This document shows positions 14,920 to 23,894 of a stretch of 35,853 nucleotides of DNA, in pieces. How positions within the stretch are numbered: position 1 is the stretch's first letter; every line of letters begins with the position of its first letter. The DNA is taken from assembly GCA_900540785.1 (NCBI GenBank), contig UQHF01000036.1, forward strand, positions 1-35,853. Direction: 5' to 3'. This DNA is from an uncultured Blautia sp. Lineage in GTDB: Bacteria; Bacillota; Clostridia; Lachnospirales; Lachnospiraceae. A program made the translations under genes and the position numbers. The notes beneath the pieces are model-generated. The model did no database searches. It was given only the letters and a program-made list of their open reading frames with translations, and was not told the DNA's origin.

Positions 14920-15453
14920 TCATACTACATCATTTCCATTTTCGCAAATCTGCATTTCTCTCTCTGCTGCTTTTTTGGCTTCTTTTGCCTGTTTTTTCTT
15001 TTCCCGCAGTTTTTTAAAAAAAGCGGAAAGCATGGTGGAACATTCCTCCTCAAGAACACCCCGAACCACCTTTACCTTATGATTGAAGCCTTCCATCTCG
15101 AGAATATTGATCACAGACCCTGCGCAGCCTGCCTTCGGATTCATGCTTCCGATCACCACCTCGTCAATTCTTGACTGCACAAGGGCTCCTGCACACATCT
15201 GACACGGTTCCAGTGTCACATACATGGTGCAGCCCTCAAGGCGCCAGTCCCCAAGCTTTTTACTCGCCTTTCTGATGGCGTTCAGCTCTGCATGAGACAG
15301 AGTATTTTTATCTGTATTTCTCCTGTTATAACCTCTTGCAATGATTTTTCCATCATTTACGATCACACAGCCTATCGGCACTTCTTCCAGAGCCTCCGCC
15401 TTTTTTGCCTGACGGATTGCCTCTTTCATAAAACGTTCCTCTTCTGTCAGCAT
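14920..15453 (-). CDS. tadA: tRNA adenosine(34) deaminase TadA
   Basis: 177 residues. Zinc-site motifs HAE (54-56) and PCQMC (83-87) are in place, and E56 is the proton-shuttling residue. VPIGCVIVNDGKIIARGYNRR is typical of TadA, which converts A34 to inosine in tRNA-Arg(ACG). The C-terminus carries an extra basic, helical tail (FFKKLREKKKQAKEAKKAAERE) that may aid RNA binding. GGAGG is 6 bases from the ATG. The start overlaps the MATE stop by 7 bases, so the two are coupled. Confidence 0.94.
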   Translation of the reverse strand: MLTEEERFMKEAIRQAKKAEALEEVPIGCVIVNDGKIIARGYNRRNTDKNTLSHAELNAIRKASKKLGDWRLEGCTMYVTLEPCQMCAGALVQSRIDEVVIGSMNPKAGCAGSVINILEMEGFNHKVKVVRGVLEEECSTMLSAFFKKLREKKKQAKEAKKAAEREMQICENGNDVV

Positions 15454-16805
15454 GTTTTTCCTCCAAGAGCTTTCTCAATTTTCCCTTTGTTCTTTATGTA
15501 ATAAATCACTCCCACTGCATCTGCAAGAATCCAGCCAATGGGAACTGCCGCCCAGATTCCTCTGACCCCGATCATCGGAATCGCAGACAATCCGTAGGCA
15601 AGGGCAACCCTTGTTCCCAGAGAAAGAATCGTAAGCACAACTGACATTCCCGGAAGCTTCACTGCCCTGTAAAGACCGTAAAGAAGGAAAAGGATTCCGA
15701 TTCCGAAATAAAAGCTTCCCTCTATACGGAGATATTCCACTCCTACGGAAATAATCTCTTTTTCCGCTCCGCTCACAAAGATTTTCATAAGCGGTTCTGC
15801 AAAAATAAAAACTGCACCGCTAATCACCACACAAAAAAGCACGGAAGTCATGACTGCGCTTTTTATCCCTTTCTGGATTCTCTCAAATTTCTTTGCGCCG
15901 TAATTCTGGGCAATAAATGTAGAAAACGCATTTCCAAAATCCTGCACCGGCATATAGGCAAAGGAATCAATCTTCACTGCTGCCGCAAACGCAGCCATCA
16001 CAACCGGCCCAAAGCTGTTTACAAGCCCCTGCACCATCAGGATTCCAAAATTCATAATCGACTGCTGCATACAGGTAAGAAACGAAAAACCTGCTATCTC
16101 ATTGAGCATTTTCCCCTTAAAGTGCACCTCTTTCAAAGACACACGAAGCTCCGGAAAATGCTTCTGTGTATAAAAGGCAATTCCGATTCCTGACACAAAC
16201 TGGGAAATGACAGTTGCCTCTGCCGCTCCTCCCACTCCTCTCTGAAACGTAAACACGAAGAGAAAATCAAGGACAACATTTAAAACTGACGACACTCCCA
16301 GAAAAACAAGGGGCACGACAGAATTTCCGATCGCCCGAAGAAGCGCCGCATAATAATTATATAAAAAAGTAGCGCTGATTCCCACGAAAATGATTTTCAG
16401 GTAGTCTTCCATATAAGGGGTTACCTCTGCCGGAACCTGTAAAAGCCTTAAAATCAGCGGAAGCCCTGCAAATACAAGGACATTCAGCACAATCGTCACT
16501 GCTGCGATCAGCCCGAAGGCATGTACCATTCCCTCCTTCAGCCGTTTCCTGTCCTTCTGTCCGTACCAGATGGAAAAGGCGGCGCCGCTTCCCATACACA
16601 TACCAAGCAGAATGGAGGTAAGAAACGTCATAAGCGTATAGGATGATCCCACTGCTGCAAGGGCATTTGCCCCCAGGAAACGACTTACGATCAGAGTGTC
16701 TGCAATATTATAGCACTGCTGCAGAAGGTTTCCCGCCATCATGGGAAACGCAAAAAAGAGCAGGTTCTTCGTAATGTTTCCTTCTGTCAGATTTCTCTGT
16801 CTCAT
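15447..16805 (-). CDS. MATE family efflux transporter
   Basis: 452 residues with about twelve membrane segments. The N-terminus NLTEGNITKNLLFFAFPMMAGNLLQQCYNIADTLIVSRFLGANALAAVG is the MATE signature, with the second repeat around GFSFLTCMQQSIMNFGILMVQGLVNSFG. MATE proteins export cationic drugs or metabolites in exchange for sodium or protons; the substrate here cannot be told. GGAGG precedes the ATG. It is 58 bases downstream of the GH32 gene with no clear terminator between. Confidence 0.93.
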   Translation of the reverse strand: MRQRNLTEGNITKNLLFFAFPMMAGNLLQQCYNIADTLIVSRFLGANALAAVGSSYTLMTFLTSILLGMCMGSGAAFSIWYGQKDRKRLKEGMVHAFGLIAAVTIVLNVLVFAGLPLILRLLQVPAEVTPYMEDYLKIIFVGISATFLYNYYAALLRAIGNSVVPLVFLGVSSVLNVVLDFLFVFTFQRGVGGAAEATVISQFVSGIGIAFYTQKHFPELRVSLKEVHFKGKMLNEIAGFSFLTCMQQSIMNFGILMVQGLVNSFGPVVMAAFAAAVKIDSFAYMPVQDFGNAFSTFIAQNYGAKKFERIQKGIKSAVMTSVLFCVVISGAVFIFAEPLMKIFVSGAEKEIISVGVEYLRIEGSFYFGIGILFLLYGLYRAVKLPGMSVVLTILSLGTRVALAYGLSAIPMIGVRGIWAAVPIGWILADAVGVIYYIKNKGKIEKALGGKTC

Positions 16806-16863
16806 AACTTCCTCCCAAAAGTAGTTCTTCTGAAATTATACGAATTTCCTGCTCTTCTGTCAA

Positions 16864-18342
16864 TTAAAGGGCAATCTCATATTTTTCTATATTGATTTTT
16901 GCTTTTCCATCACAGGAAAATACAATGCCGTCTGCCTCCGGCGGCGTACAGATTGCAGCACTGACTGCCTGGGCTCCGTCGTTTACAAACAGTTCCACAG
17001 ACTGTCTGTCCATGATAAAACGAAGCTTCAGATTCTTTTCTTCTGCTTTGTCATTTTCCGGAAGCTTCCACGTCCTCTGACATACGACGTCTCTTATCAC
17101 GCCGCAGTACGTTCTGTCTATTGTCATCAACTGTTTTTTTCTGTGATACGTATAGCTTGTAGTATATTCCTCATTATGTGCAAGTTCTATGGAAAATTCA
17201 TCAAACCCGTCTCCGCAGATTTCCACTGTCATATCAAGCACGCGCCCGCGAACGCCGTCAAATTCCATCTCCCCGGAAATTTCCTGGCTGTTTATGATAC
17301 ATGGACTCTTCCTGTAATTTTTCAGCTCCTCAACCGGATTCTGGTACAGCCTTCCGTTCACGTATCTCAGTTCTCTGGGAATCGTCATCATTCCCTGCCA
17401 CTTCTGTCCCAAAGGCATCACACAGGCATCCCAGGATTTCAGCCAGGCGATCAGAATCCTTCTTCCGTCCGGAAGCTCCGTTGTCTGCGGCGCATAAAAA
17501 TCAAGACCATAATCAAGAGATTTCGGGGCTTCTTTCACAAAAGTACACGTTTCCCTGTCATACTCCCCTGCAAAAAATACAGCATTATTTCCGTTATGGA
17601 ACTCATATTTCTGCGCCTTCATATCCTGTGGGGAACAGATTAAAAAGTGTTTTCCATCCAGTCCGAAAAAGTCCGGGCACTCCCACATGGTTCCCACTTC
17701 TCCTGTGCTGTTTTCTGCAAGCACTGTCTCAAATTTCCAGGATTCCGGAGTTTCCCCAGAAAAAAGTACAACCTGTCCTTTCTGCTCCTCGTTTTTATTT
17801 CCTACGATCAGATAATACTTTCCATCCTCTTTCCATATCTTGGGATCGCGGAAATCAATCCGACTGCATCCCTCCGGCATCATCTCTCCTGTGACAACCG
17901 GGTTTTTGGCAAATTTTTCATATTCTCTTCCATTGCCGTATGCAAGACACTGATTCTGTCTGTCCTGCGTACTTCCGTCAGGAAGAGTTTCCTGACTTAC
18001 ACCTGTGTACATCAGAATATGTTTCCCGTCTGCTTCCATTGCGCTTCCTGAAAAGCAGCCAAGATGGTCGAATTTCTCGTCCGGCGCCATTGCTGCCGGA
18101 AGCGTCTCCCAGAAAACCATATCCTTTGATACGCAGTGTCCCCAGTGCATGGGACCCCAGTCTCTTGTATAGGGGTGGTACTGATAAAACAGGTGGATTT
18201 CTCCATTATAGAAGGAAAATCCGTTGGGGTCGTTCATCCAGCCAATGGGAGGAGTTACATGAAAGACCGGTTTTTCCTCTGCCGGAATCTTCTGTTTTTC
18301 TTCTTCTTCGTATTTGTGAGCTTTCGTAAGTTCTGCACTCAT
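16864..18342 (-). CDS. GH32 beta-fructosidase (sucrose/fructo-oligosaccharide hydrolase)
   Basis: 492 residues. The nucleophile motif WMNDPNG places D38, the transition-state aspartate D166 lies in FRDPK (164-168), and the acid/base E221 in WECPDFF (220-226), all in the right order for glycoside hydrolase family 32. A C-terminal beta-sandwich begins near residue 335. There is no signal peptide, so it acts in the cytoplasm on an imported beta-fructoside such as sucrose, kestose or a short inulin. Phosphorylated sucrose is less likely because the neighbours are an ABC importer, not a PTS. It is the last gene of the importer operon, 12 bases after the binding protein gene. Confidence 0.92.
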   Translation of the reverse strand: MSAELTKAHKYEEEEKQKIPAEEKPVFHVTPPIGWMNDPNGFSFYNGEIHLFYQYHPYTRDWGPMHWGHCVSKDMVFWETLPAAMAPDEKFDHLGCFSGSAMEADGKHILMYTGVSQETLPDGSTQDRQNQCLAYGNGREYEKFAKNPVVTGEMMPEGCSRIDFRDPKIWKEDGKYYLIVGNKNEEQKGQVVLFSGETPESWKFETVLAENSTGEVGTMWECPDFFGLDGKHFLICSPQDMKAQKYEFHNGNNAVFFAGEYDRETCTFVKEAPKSLDYGLDFYAPQTTELPDGRRILIAWLKSWDACVMPLGQKWQGMMTIPRELRYVNGRLYQNPVEELKNYRKSPCIINSQEISGEMEFDGVRGRVLDMTVEICGDGFDEFSIELAHNEEYTTSYTYHRKKQLMTIDRTYCGVIRDVVCQRTWKLPENDKAEEKNLKLRFIMDRQSVELFVNDGAQAVSAAICTPPEADGIVFSCDGKAKINIEKYEIAL

Positions 18343-18354
18343 AATCTTCTCCTT

Positions 18355-20040
18355 TTATTCTGCTTTCTGTTCTTCTTGTAAGGATTCCTGATACTTGTCA
18401 AAATATTTCTGCTTGATTTTCAGATAATCAGAAAGACCGTACTGCTCCATTTTTTCAAGGTAGCTGTCCCACTCCTCGTCAATACCGCCATTTAAAATCC
18501 AGTCTGCCTTTTTCTGCTCTGCATACTTTTTAATATCTGTATCATACTGAGATACTTTATTTGTATCTTCAATACTCATAAATACATTTGGATATACGTA
18601 CTTGCTGTTCATATCTTCCAGGTATGTCTCGTGCATATTGTCAAGGCGCCACTTTGCATCTGTGGGCTGCGTCACATACACACCATAATATTCATTCAGG
18701 ATAGCAAGAGGTCCATTGACAGACTGTGCCTCACGCACCTCCACAGGAGACTGGTCGCCAAGATCCATATGGGAAAGCATGGGTTCACCTTTTTCATTTT
18801 CTCCCATCTCAAAAATATTGAAGGAATCTTCTTCTCCGTAAGTTCCCCAGTTATTCTGCGGCGACTGAAGAGGCGCATACATCTGGTCGATCCAGGCTGC
18901 CGCAAGGGCTGTATTTTCACAGCTCGTAGTAAGTACACATCGTCCTCTGTCAAAACCGCTTGTTTCACTGTTATTCTGACGTGTAATATTTACAAGTCCC
19001 TCCGGTCCTGCAAGAGCAGGAAGCATCACATAATCCTCATAATTATCAATATTGGAAATATCCCATGTAAAACAGAGACCATATCTGTGACTTTTTCCCT
19101 TCGCCACATAAGTACTCCACTCCTGGGTAAACGCTTCCGGGTCTACAAGGTTCTGCTCCACAAGACTGTGAAGCCATTTGATCCCCTCTTTATATCCTTC
19201 CTGCACAGAGGTGTAAATCACTTCTCCCTCATCTGTCACTGCGAAATGGTCGCCTGTATCTCCGTACCCCTCACCGAATCCATTGATCAGGATAGCAGGG
19301 TCCTGGTCTCCGTTGTTGATGATAAAGGACATGGGAATCACATCTCCCTCTATCTGAAACTCTTTTTCCAGTTCGTCTGCATGATCGCGAAAAGCAATTA
19401 AAACCTCTTCAAGCTCTGCTGTTGTTTCCGGCACTTCAAGTCCGAGAAAATCAAGCCACTTTTTATTAATATACGGAATATTTCCGATTGCCTGGATCGC
19501 TTCTTTTCCTTCTCCAAGCTGCTCGATCCAGGGGAAAGAATAAATATGTCCGTCCGGAGCTGTACACATAGTCCTGTATTCTGGATACTGCTCAAATACA
19601 GCCTGAAGATTCGGCATATATTTGTCGATCAGATTTTCCAGCGGGATAATAATACCCTGTTTTGCATAGCGAAGCAAATCATAATCATTCATTCCCGCAT
19701 TAAACAGCCCGTCCGGAAGATTTCCAAACTGTGCGAGGGCAAGATTTTTCTTATCTGCAAACTGGTCTGCAACAAAACAGGTCCAGTCAATATGTACATT
19801 TGTCTGTTCTTCCAGCCTTTTAAAGATTTCTCTCTCATTGGGATCCTGTGTGGAAGTTGCAGGCGCATTTGTGATAAAGGACAGCTCCGCTTTTTCCTCA
19901 AGGGGAAATGTCACTTCCTCAACAGGCGTATCCGGATTGATATTTGCTTTCAGCCTCTCCTTTTTCCCACAACCTGTCATAGAAAGCATGAGGGCCACAG
20001 AAAGCCCCGCTGCAACGAACACTTTCATATTTCTTTTCAT
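18355..20040 (-). CDS. lipoprotein sugar-binding protein of ABC importer (LplA-like)
   Basis: 561 residues. The N-terminal signal MKRNMKVFVAAGLSVALML ends in lipobox SMTGC, so the mature protein is anchored to the outer face of the membrane. The long body with ERE, PWIEQLGEGKEAIQAIG and WASYV-like segments resembles the large LplA-type solute-binding proteins that pair with LplB/YtcP permeases. It should capture the fructoside cleaved by the GH32 enzyme. GGAGG lies upstream of the ATG. Middle of the operon permease-permease-binding protein-GH32. Confidence 0.88.
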   Translation of the reverse strand: MKRNMKVFVAAGLSVALMLSMTGCGKKERLKANINPDTPVEEVTFPLEEKAELSFITNAPATSTQDPNEREIFKRLEEQTNVHIDWTCFVADQFADKKNLALAQFGNLPDGLFNAGMNDYDLLRYAKQGIIIPLENLIDKYMPNLQAVFEQYPEYRTMCTAPDGHIYSFPWIEQLGEGKEAIQAIGNIPYINKKWLDFLGLEVPETTAELEEVLIAFRDHADELEKEFQIEGDVIPMSFIINNGDQDPAILINGFGEGYGDTGDHFAVTDEGEVIYTSVQEGYKEGIKWLHSLVEQNLVDPEAFTQEWSTYVAKGKSHRYGLCFTWDISNIDNYEDYVMLPALAGPEGLVNITRQNNSETSGFDRGRCVLTTSCENTALAAAWIDQMYAPLQSPQNNWGTYGEEDSFNIFEMGENEKGEPMLSHMDLGDQSPVEVREAQSVNGPLAILNEYYGVYVTQPTDAKWRLDNMHETYLEDMNSKYVYPNVFMSIEDTNKVSQYDTDIKKYAEQKKADWILNGGIDEEWDSYLEKMEQYGLSDYLKIKQKYFDKYQESLQEEQKAE

Positions 20041-20059
20041 GATATTTTCCTCCTCATTC

Positions 20060-20956
20060 TCAGCCTTTTACAGAGCCGACCATAATTCCCTTGTCAAAAT
20101 ACTTCTGGAAAAACGGATACATAACCAGAAGGGGAAGACTGGATACTACGATCGTTGCATATTTCAAAAGCTCTGCCACTTTCGCCATCTCTGCCGTACT
20201 TTGAATATCTGCGATCATTCCCGGCTGCGGTGTATTCTGCACCAGAATGGAGCGAAGCACAAGCTGAAGAGGCTGCAGGTCTGCGTCATTTAAATAAATC
20301 ATAGCGTCAAAATAGCTGTTCCACATTCCGACAAAAGAGTAAAGCGCCAGCACCGCAATAATTGGCTTGCACACCGGCATCATGATCTGGAAGAAATGCT
20401 GGATTTCGTTTGCACCGTCAATGGCGGAAGCTTCCCGCAGTTCCTTTGGAATGGACTGGTAATACGTTCTTGCCAGAATCATGTTCCACACATTAAATGC
20501 ACCCGGGATCAAAATTGCCCAGATTGTATTTACCATGTGAAGCTGATTGATCAAAATAAAGGTCGGCATCAGACCGCCGCCGAAAAACATAGTGATAATA
20601 AAGATGGCATTAAAAAAATTTCTTCCCACAAATTCTTTTTTTGACATGGGGTATGCGGCAAGCAGGGTGACAAAAACAGAAATCACCGTAAATGCTCCTG
20701 AATAGAAGAAGGAATTTAAAAATCCTCTCCATATCATTCCGTTTTCCAGAACTCTTCTGTATGCGTCCAGTGTCCAGTCCTTTACATTCAGGCTGATTCC
20801 TCTGCTGTTCAATACGTTGGGATCCATAAAGGAAGCCGCCACCACATATACAAGGGGAATGAGAACTGCCAGTACAAAAAGTCCGAGAAGGACGTAGCCT
20901 GTTCCGAGTATCGCTTTATCAGCTGCCCCAAGCTTCATTTTTCTTCTTGTTTCCAT
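20060..20956 (-). CDS. carbohydrate ABC permease, YtcP/LplC type
   Basis: 298 residues with six membrane segments. The EAA loop that contacts the ATPase reads ELREASAIDGANEIQHFF, followed by MPVCKPIIAV. The C-terminus ending KYFDKGIMVGSVKG is typical of this permease class. The ATG at 20956 is chosen because GGAGG is 9 bases upstream; the in-frame TTG at 20965 would overlap it. It forms the pore together with the upstream LplB-type subunit. No ATPase gene is in the operon. Confidence 0.9.
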   Translation of the reverse strand: METRRKMKLGAADKAILGTGYVLLGLFVLAVLIPLVYVVAASFMDPNVLNSRGISLNVKDWTLDAYRRVLENGMIWRGFLNSFFYSGAFTVISVFVTLLAAYPMSKKEFVGRNFFNAIFIITMFFGGGLMPTFILINQLHMVNTIWAILIPGAFNVWNMILARTYYQSIPKELREASAIDGANEIQHFFQIMMPVCKPIIAVLALYSFVGMWNSYFDAMIYLNDADLQPLQLVLRSILVQNTPQPGMIADIQSTAEMAKVAELLKYATIVVSSLPLLVMYPFFQKYFDKGIMVGSVKG

Positions 20957-20969
20957 ACTGTACAACCTC

Positions 20970-21905
20970 CTATAATCCTTCGCCTTCGTTTAACTTTTTC
21001 ACTACCCAGTTGACTGCGATCAGAAGAATTACATTGATCACAGAGTTAAAAAGGCCTACTGCCGTTGAATAACCATAGTCTCCGTTCAGAAGACCGATCT
21101 TGTATACATAAGTTGATAAAATCTCAGATGCCGGAAGATTCATATCTGTCTGAAGGGCATATGCTTTTTCAAATCCGATACTCATAATATTTCCAGCCTG
21201 TAAAATAAACTGGATCACAATAATGTTTTTAATTGCTGGAAGCTCCACGTAACGAATCTGCTGGAAAATATTTGCGCCGTCCACAATGGCTGCCTCCTCA
21301 AGATCTTTGCTGGCATTGGAAAGAGCTGCCGTATACATAATGGACGCCCAGCCTGCGCTCTGCCAGATACCGCTTGCAATGTAAATTGTGCGGAAAGATT
21401 CCGGCATCGTCATCCAGTTGGTATCAATTCCGAGAACCTGATTGATCGGTCCAACAGGAGACAGGAACATACGCACCATACCACAGAGGACAATAACCGA
21501 AATAAAATTCGGTGCGTAAATTAAAAGCTGGATTTTTTTCCGGATTCCTGTCAGACGGATACGGTTTAACAGAAGCGCCAGAATGATCGGAACCGGGAAT
21601 CCCCAAAGCAGACCAAACAGGCTGAGTTTCAAGGTATTCATAAGATAATTAATAAAGTCGGGCGAAGATAAAAATCTCCTGAAATACTCAAGACCTACCC
21701 ATTCACTTCCAAATATTCCGTCGATTACATTGTAATCCTCAAATGCGATCAGTACGCCTCCCATAGGAAGATACTTAAAAATCACAGTCAGAAGAAGGGC
21801 TGGCATTAAAAAGAATATGTATAACTGCCAGTTTTTTCTGATGTACCCCAGTTTCTTTGCCGCTGTCTGCCTGACTGCGGTTTTTCCCTTTGCAGGTGTT
21901 CTCAT
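20970..21905 (-). CDS. carbohydrate ABC permease, LplB type
   Basis: 311 residues with six membrane segments after a basic N-terminal tail (GKTAVRQTAAKKLGYIRKNW). The EAA loop is DLEEAAIVDGANIFQQIRYVELPAIKN. KYLPMGGVLIAFEDYNV is a signature of the LplB class. The ATG at 21905 follows GGAGG by 8 bases and is preferred over an in-frame TTG at 21938 that lacks spacing to a ribosome site. First gene of the beta-fructoside operon, directly behind the LacI-controlled promoter. Confidence 0.9.
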   Translation of the reverse strand: MRTPAKGKTAVRQTAAKKLGYIRKNWQLYIFFLMPALLLTVIFKYLPMGGVLIAFEDYNVIDGIFGSEWVGLEYFRRFLSSPDFINYLMNTLKLSLFGLLWGFPVPIILALLLNRIRLTGIRKKIQLLIYAPNFISVIVLCGMVRMFLSPVGPINQVLGIDTNWMTMPESFRTIYIASGIWQSAGWASIMYTAALSNASKDLEEAAIVDGANIFQQIRYVELPAIKNIIVIQFILQAGNIMSIGFEKAYALQTDMNLPASEILSTYVYKIGLLNGDYGYSTAVGLFNSVINVILLIAVNWVVKKLNEGEGL

Positions 21906-21965
21906 TTCTCTTTCCTCCGTTTCCTTTTGTTTTTTCAAGAACGCTCCAATGTTTGTATAACCGGC

Positions 21966-22018
21966 AAAGTAACCGGTTACTTTACTTTGATATTACACCC
22001 GGGAAACCGGTCTGTCAA
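21966..22018 (-). promoter_or_regulatory. fructoside operon promoter with LacI-type operators
   Basis: Minus strand TTGACA (22013-22018), 17 bp, TAATAT (21990-21995). The perfect 18-bp palindrome AAAGTAACCGGTTACTTT (21966-21983) covers the predicted start site, and a related AACCGGT half-site lies in the spacer near 22005-22011. A further ATAACCGG copy precedes at about 21958-21964. The centred CG and position are as expected for repression by a LacI protein, most simply the divergent one at 22147. Confidence 0.82.
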
Positions 22019-22045
22019 TAGATTTCGACAAACTTTCAAAAAGAA

Positions 22046-22106
22046 AATAACCGGTTCCGTAACCAGTTATTTCTTCGTTGCTTTTTGCTTTTATTCTTGT
22101 TATACT
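22046..22106 (+). promoter_or_regulatory. divergent lacI promoter with paired operators
   Basis: TTGCTT (22078-22083), 17 bp, TATACT (22101-22106) drives the regulator. Just upstream, ATAACCGGTTCC (22048-22059) and GTAACCAGTTAT (22060-22071) are two abutting copies of the same operator motif as at 21966. The two arms together form an inverted repeat of about 28 bp with one mismatch. They could serve both promoters. Confidence 0.7.
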
Positions 22107-22146
22107 TATTTTTAATAAATTTACAGAAAGCAGGGGGACTTCTATT

Positions 22147-23172
22147 ATGGCTGCAAAAAAAGTAACATTTGCAGATATTGCAAAATACACCAATTTTTCC
22201 AAGACAACGATCTCCAGATATTTTAATAATCCCGACTCTCTCACTCTTGAAAATCAGGAGAAGATTGCCAGCGCTCTGGAGGAACTGGGGTATCAGGAAA
22301 ATAAGCTTGCCAAAGTTCTCGCAAATGGAAAAAGTGAATTTGTGGGAATCATTATCCCCAATCTTTACCTTCACTACTACTCGGAGATGCTGAATCAGAT
22401 TTTATCCAGCTACTCGGATTACCATTATAAATTTCTTGTTTTTGTAAGCAGTGACAAAAAAGAGCTGGAACAACAGTATCTTGACGAACTGATGGCATAC
22501 AAAATCGAGGGGCTCATTGTGTTAAGCCACACTTTTTCCTCAGAAGAGCTCGCCTCTTATCATATTCCTATTGTTGCGATCGAGAGAGAAGCCCAGCATA
22601 TATGCAGCGTAGATACGGACAACTACATGGGAGCTGTACAGGCAGCCTCTCTTCTCATCCACAACGACTGCGATGTTCTGATCCATATCAATGTGCCTGT
22701 CCCGGAAAAAGTACCTGCTTTCCAGCGTATTCACGGTTTCGAGGACACCTGTAGGGAGCAGAATATTCCATATAAACTTGTCCTGAGGGATCTGGGAAAT
22801 ACATATGAGACAACCTTTGAGGCGATCAAAGAAGTATTTGAAGAAATCGAAGCTTCTTATCCCGGAAAGAAAAAAGGTGTTTTCCTTGCAAATGACACTT
22901 ATGCCAATATTTTCCTGAACCTTGTTTTTCAGAAATACGGAAAGCTTCCCGGGGATTATCAGATTGTAGGATTTGACAATTCTCCTATTGCAAACGAGGC
23001 AATTCTCCCCATTACCACAGTAGGACAGCAGATTGACAAAATCGCCCGCACTGCAATGGAGCTTCTTGTCCTTCAGATGAACGAAATGAAAAAAAGAAAA
23101 CCAGCCCCTTTAAAAGCGCCTGTCCATAAACAGATCACACCAGTTCTTATCCGCCGGAATACAACGGATTAA
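22147..23172 (+). CDS. LacI family repressor of the fructoside locus
   Basis: 341 residues. The N-terminal helix-turn-helix is VTFADIAKYTNFSKTTISRYFNN and the hinge region is EELGYQENKLAKVLANGKS. The sugar-binding domain includes VGIIIPNLYLHYYSEML, SVDTDN and IVGFDNSPIAN. The ATG at 22147 follows CAGGGGG and gives the standard LacI N-terminus; upstream codons are rejected. It is divergent from the fructoside importer operon, with AACCGGTT operators between, so it probably represses that operon and itself in the absence of a fructose-containing inducer. The nrdG-like gene follows after 26 bases and may be cotranscribed. Confidence 0.88.
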   Translation: MAAKKVTFADIAKYTNFSKTTISRYFNNPDSLTLENQEKIASALEELGYQENKLAKVLANGKSEFVGIIIPNLYLHYYSEMLNQILSSYSDYHYKFLVFVSSDKKELEQQYLDELMAYKIEGLIVLSHTFSSEELASYHIPIVAIEREAQHICSVDTDNYMGAVQAASLLIHNDCDVLIHINVPVPEKVPAFQRIHGFEDTCREQNIPYKLVLRDLGNTYETTFEAIKEVFEEIEASYPGKKKGVFLANDTYANIFLNLVFQKYGKLPGDYQIVGFDNSPIANEAILPITTVGQQIDKIARTAMELLVLQMNEMKKRKPAPLKAPVHKQITPVLIRRNTTD

Positions 23173-23198
23173 TTTCAGAACCCGAGGAGGTTTTATGT

Positions 23199-23894
23199 AT
23201 GAAAATCTGCGGTTTTAACAAAACAACTTTATTAGATTATCCCGGACGTGTTGCCTGTACTATATTTTCAGGCGGCTGCAATTTCCGCTGTCCCTTCTGC
23301 CAGAACGGCGGACTTGTGGAAAGACCGGAAGATCAGCCGGAGTATTCCAGAGAAGAAATTCTCTCTTTCCTGAAAAAAAGGCAGGGCATTCTTGACGGCG
23401 TGTGCGTCTCAGGCGGCGAGCCCACCCTCTCCCCCTCCCTCGGTGCTTTTCTGCAGGACATAAAAAATCTTGGCTACTCCATCAAACTTGACACAAACGG
23501 TTCCCGTCCCGCCACACTGAAATCCCTTGCAAAAGACGGGCTGATCGATATGGTTGCTATGGATATTAAAACAAGTCCCAGGCGATATTCCGTTCTTACC
23601 GGCATTCCTCACCCGGATTTAAACGCCATATATGAATCTGTCGATTTTCTGATGAGTGGAAATCTTGATTACGAATTTCGAACGACTGTTGTAAAAGAGC
23701 TTCATAAAGAAAGCGATTTCCGTGAAATCGGAAAATGGCTCAAAAGTGCAAAAGCCTACTATCTCCAGGCTTACCGTGACTCGGAGGAAGTCCTTCAGCC
23801 TGGATTTAGCAGTTATTCCCGGGAAGAATTATCGCACTTTCGTTCCATTCTTCTGGAATCCATCCCCATAGTGGAAATCCGGGGAATTGATTAA
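23199..23894 (+). CDS. nrdG: radical SAM activase, anaerobic NrdG2 type
   Basis: 231 residues. The start MKICGFNKTTLLDYPGRVACTIF and cluster motif CNFRCPFC (C27, C31, C34) with GGEPT (about 75-79) mark a small radical SAM protein of the anaerobic ribonucleotide reductase activase family. It would use S-adenosylmethionine and a 4Fe-4S cluster to install a glycyl radical. The ATG at 23199 is 8 bases from GAGGAGG; an out-of-frame ATG lies 4 bases earlier. No NrdD partner is in the window, so the target is unconfirmed. Its 3' end overlaps the convergent gene by 66 bases. Confidence 0.85.
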   Translation: MKICGFNKTTLLDYPGRVACTIFSGGCNFRCPFCQNGGLVERPEDQPEYSREEILSFLKKRQGILDGVCVSGGEPTLSPSLGAFLQDIKNLGYSIKLDTNGSRPATLKSLAKDGLIDMVAMDIKTSPRRYSVLTGIPHPDLNAIYESVDFLMSGNLDYEFRTTVVKELHKESDFREIGKWLKSAKAYYLQAYRDSEEVLQPGFSSYSREELSHFRSILLESIPIVEIRGID

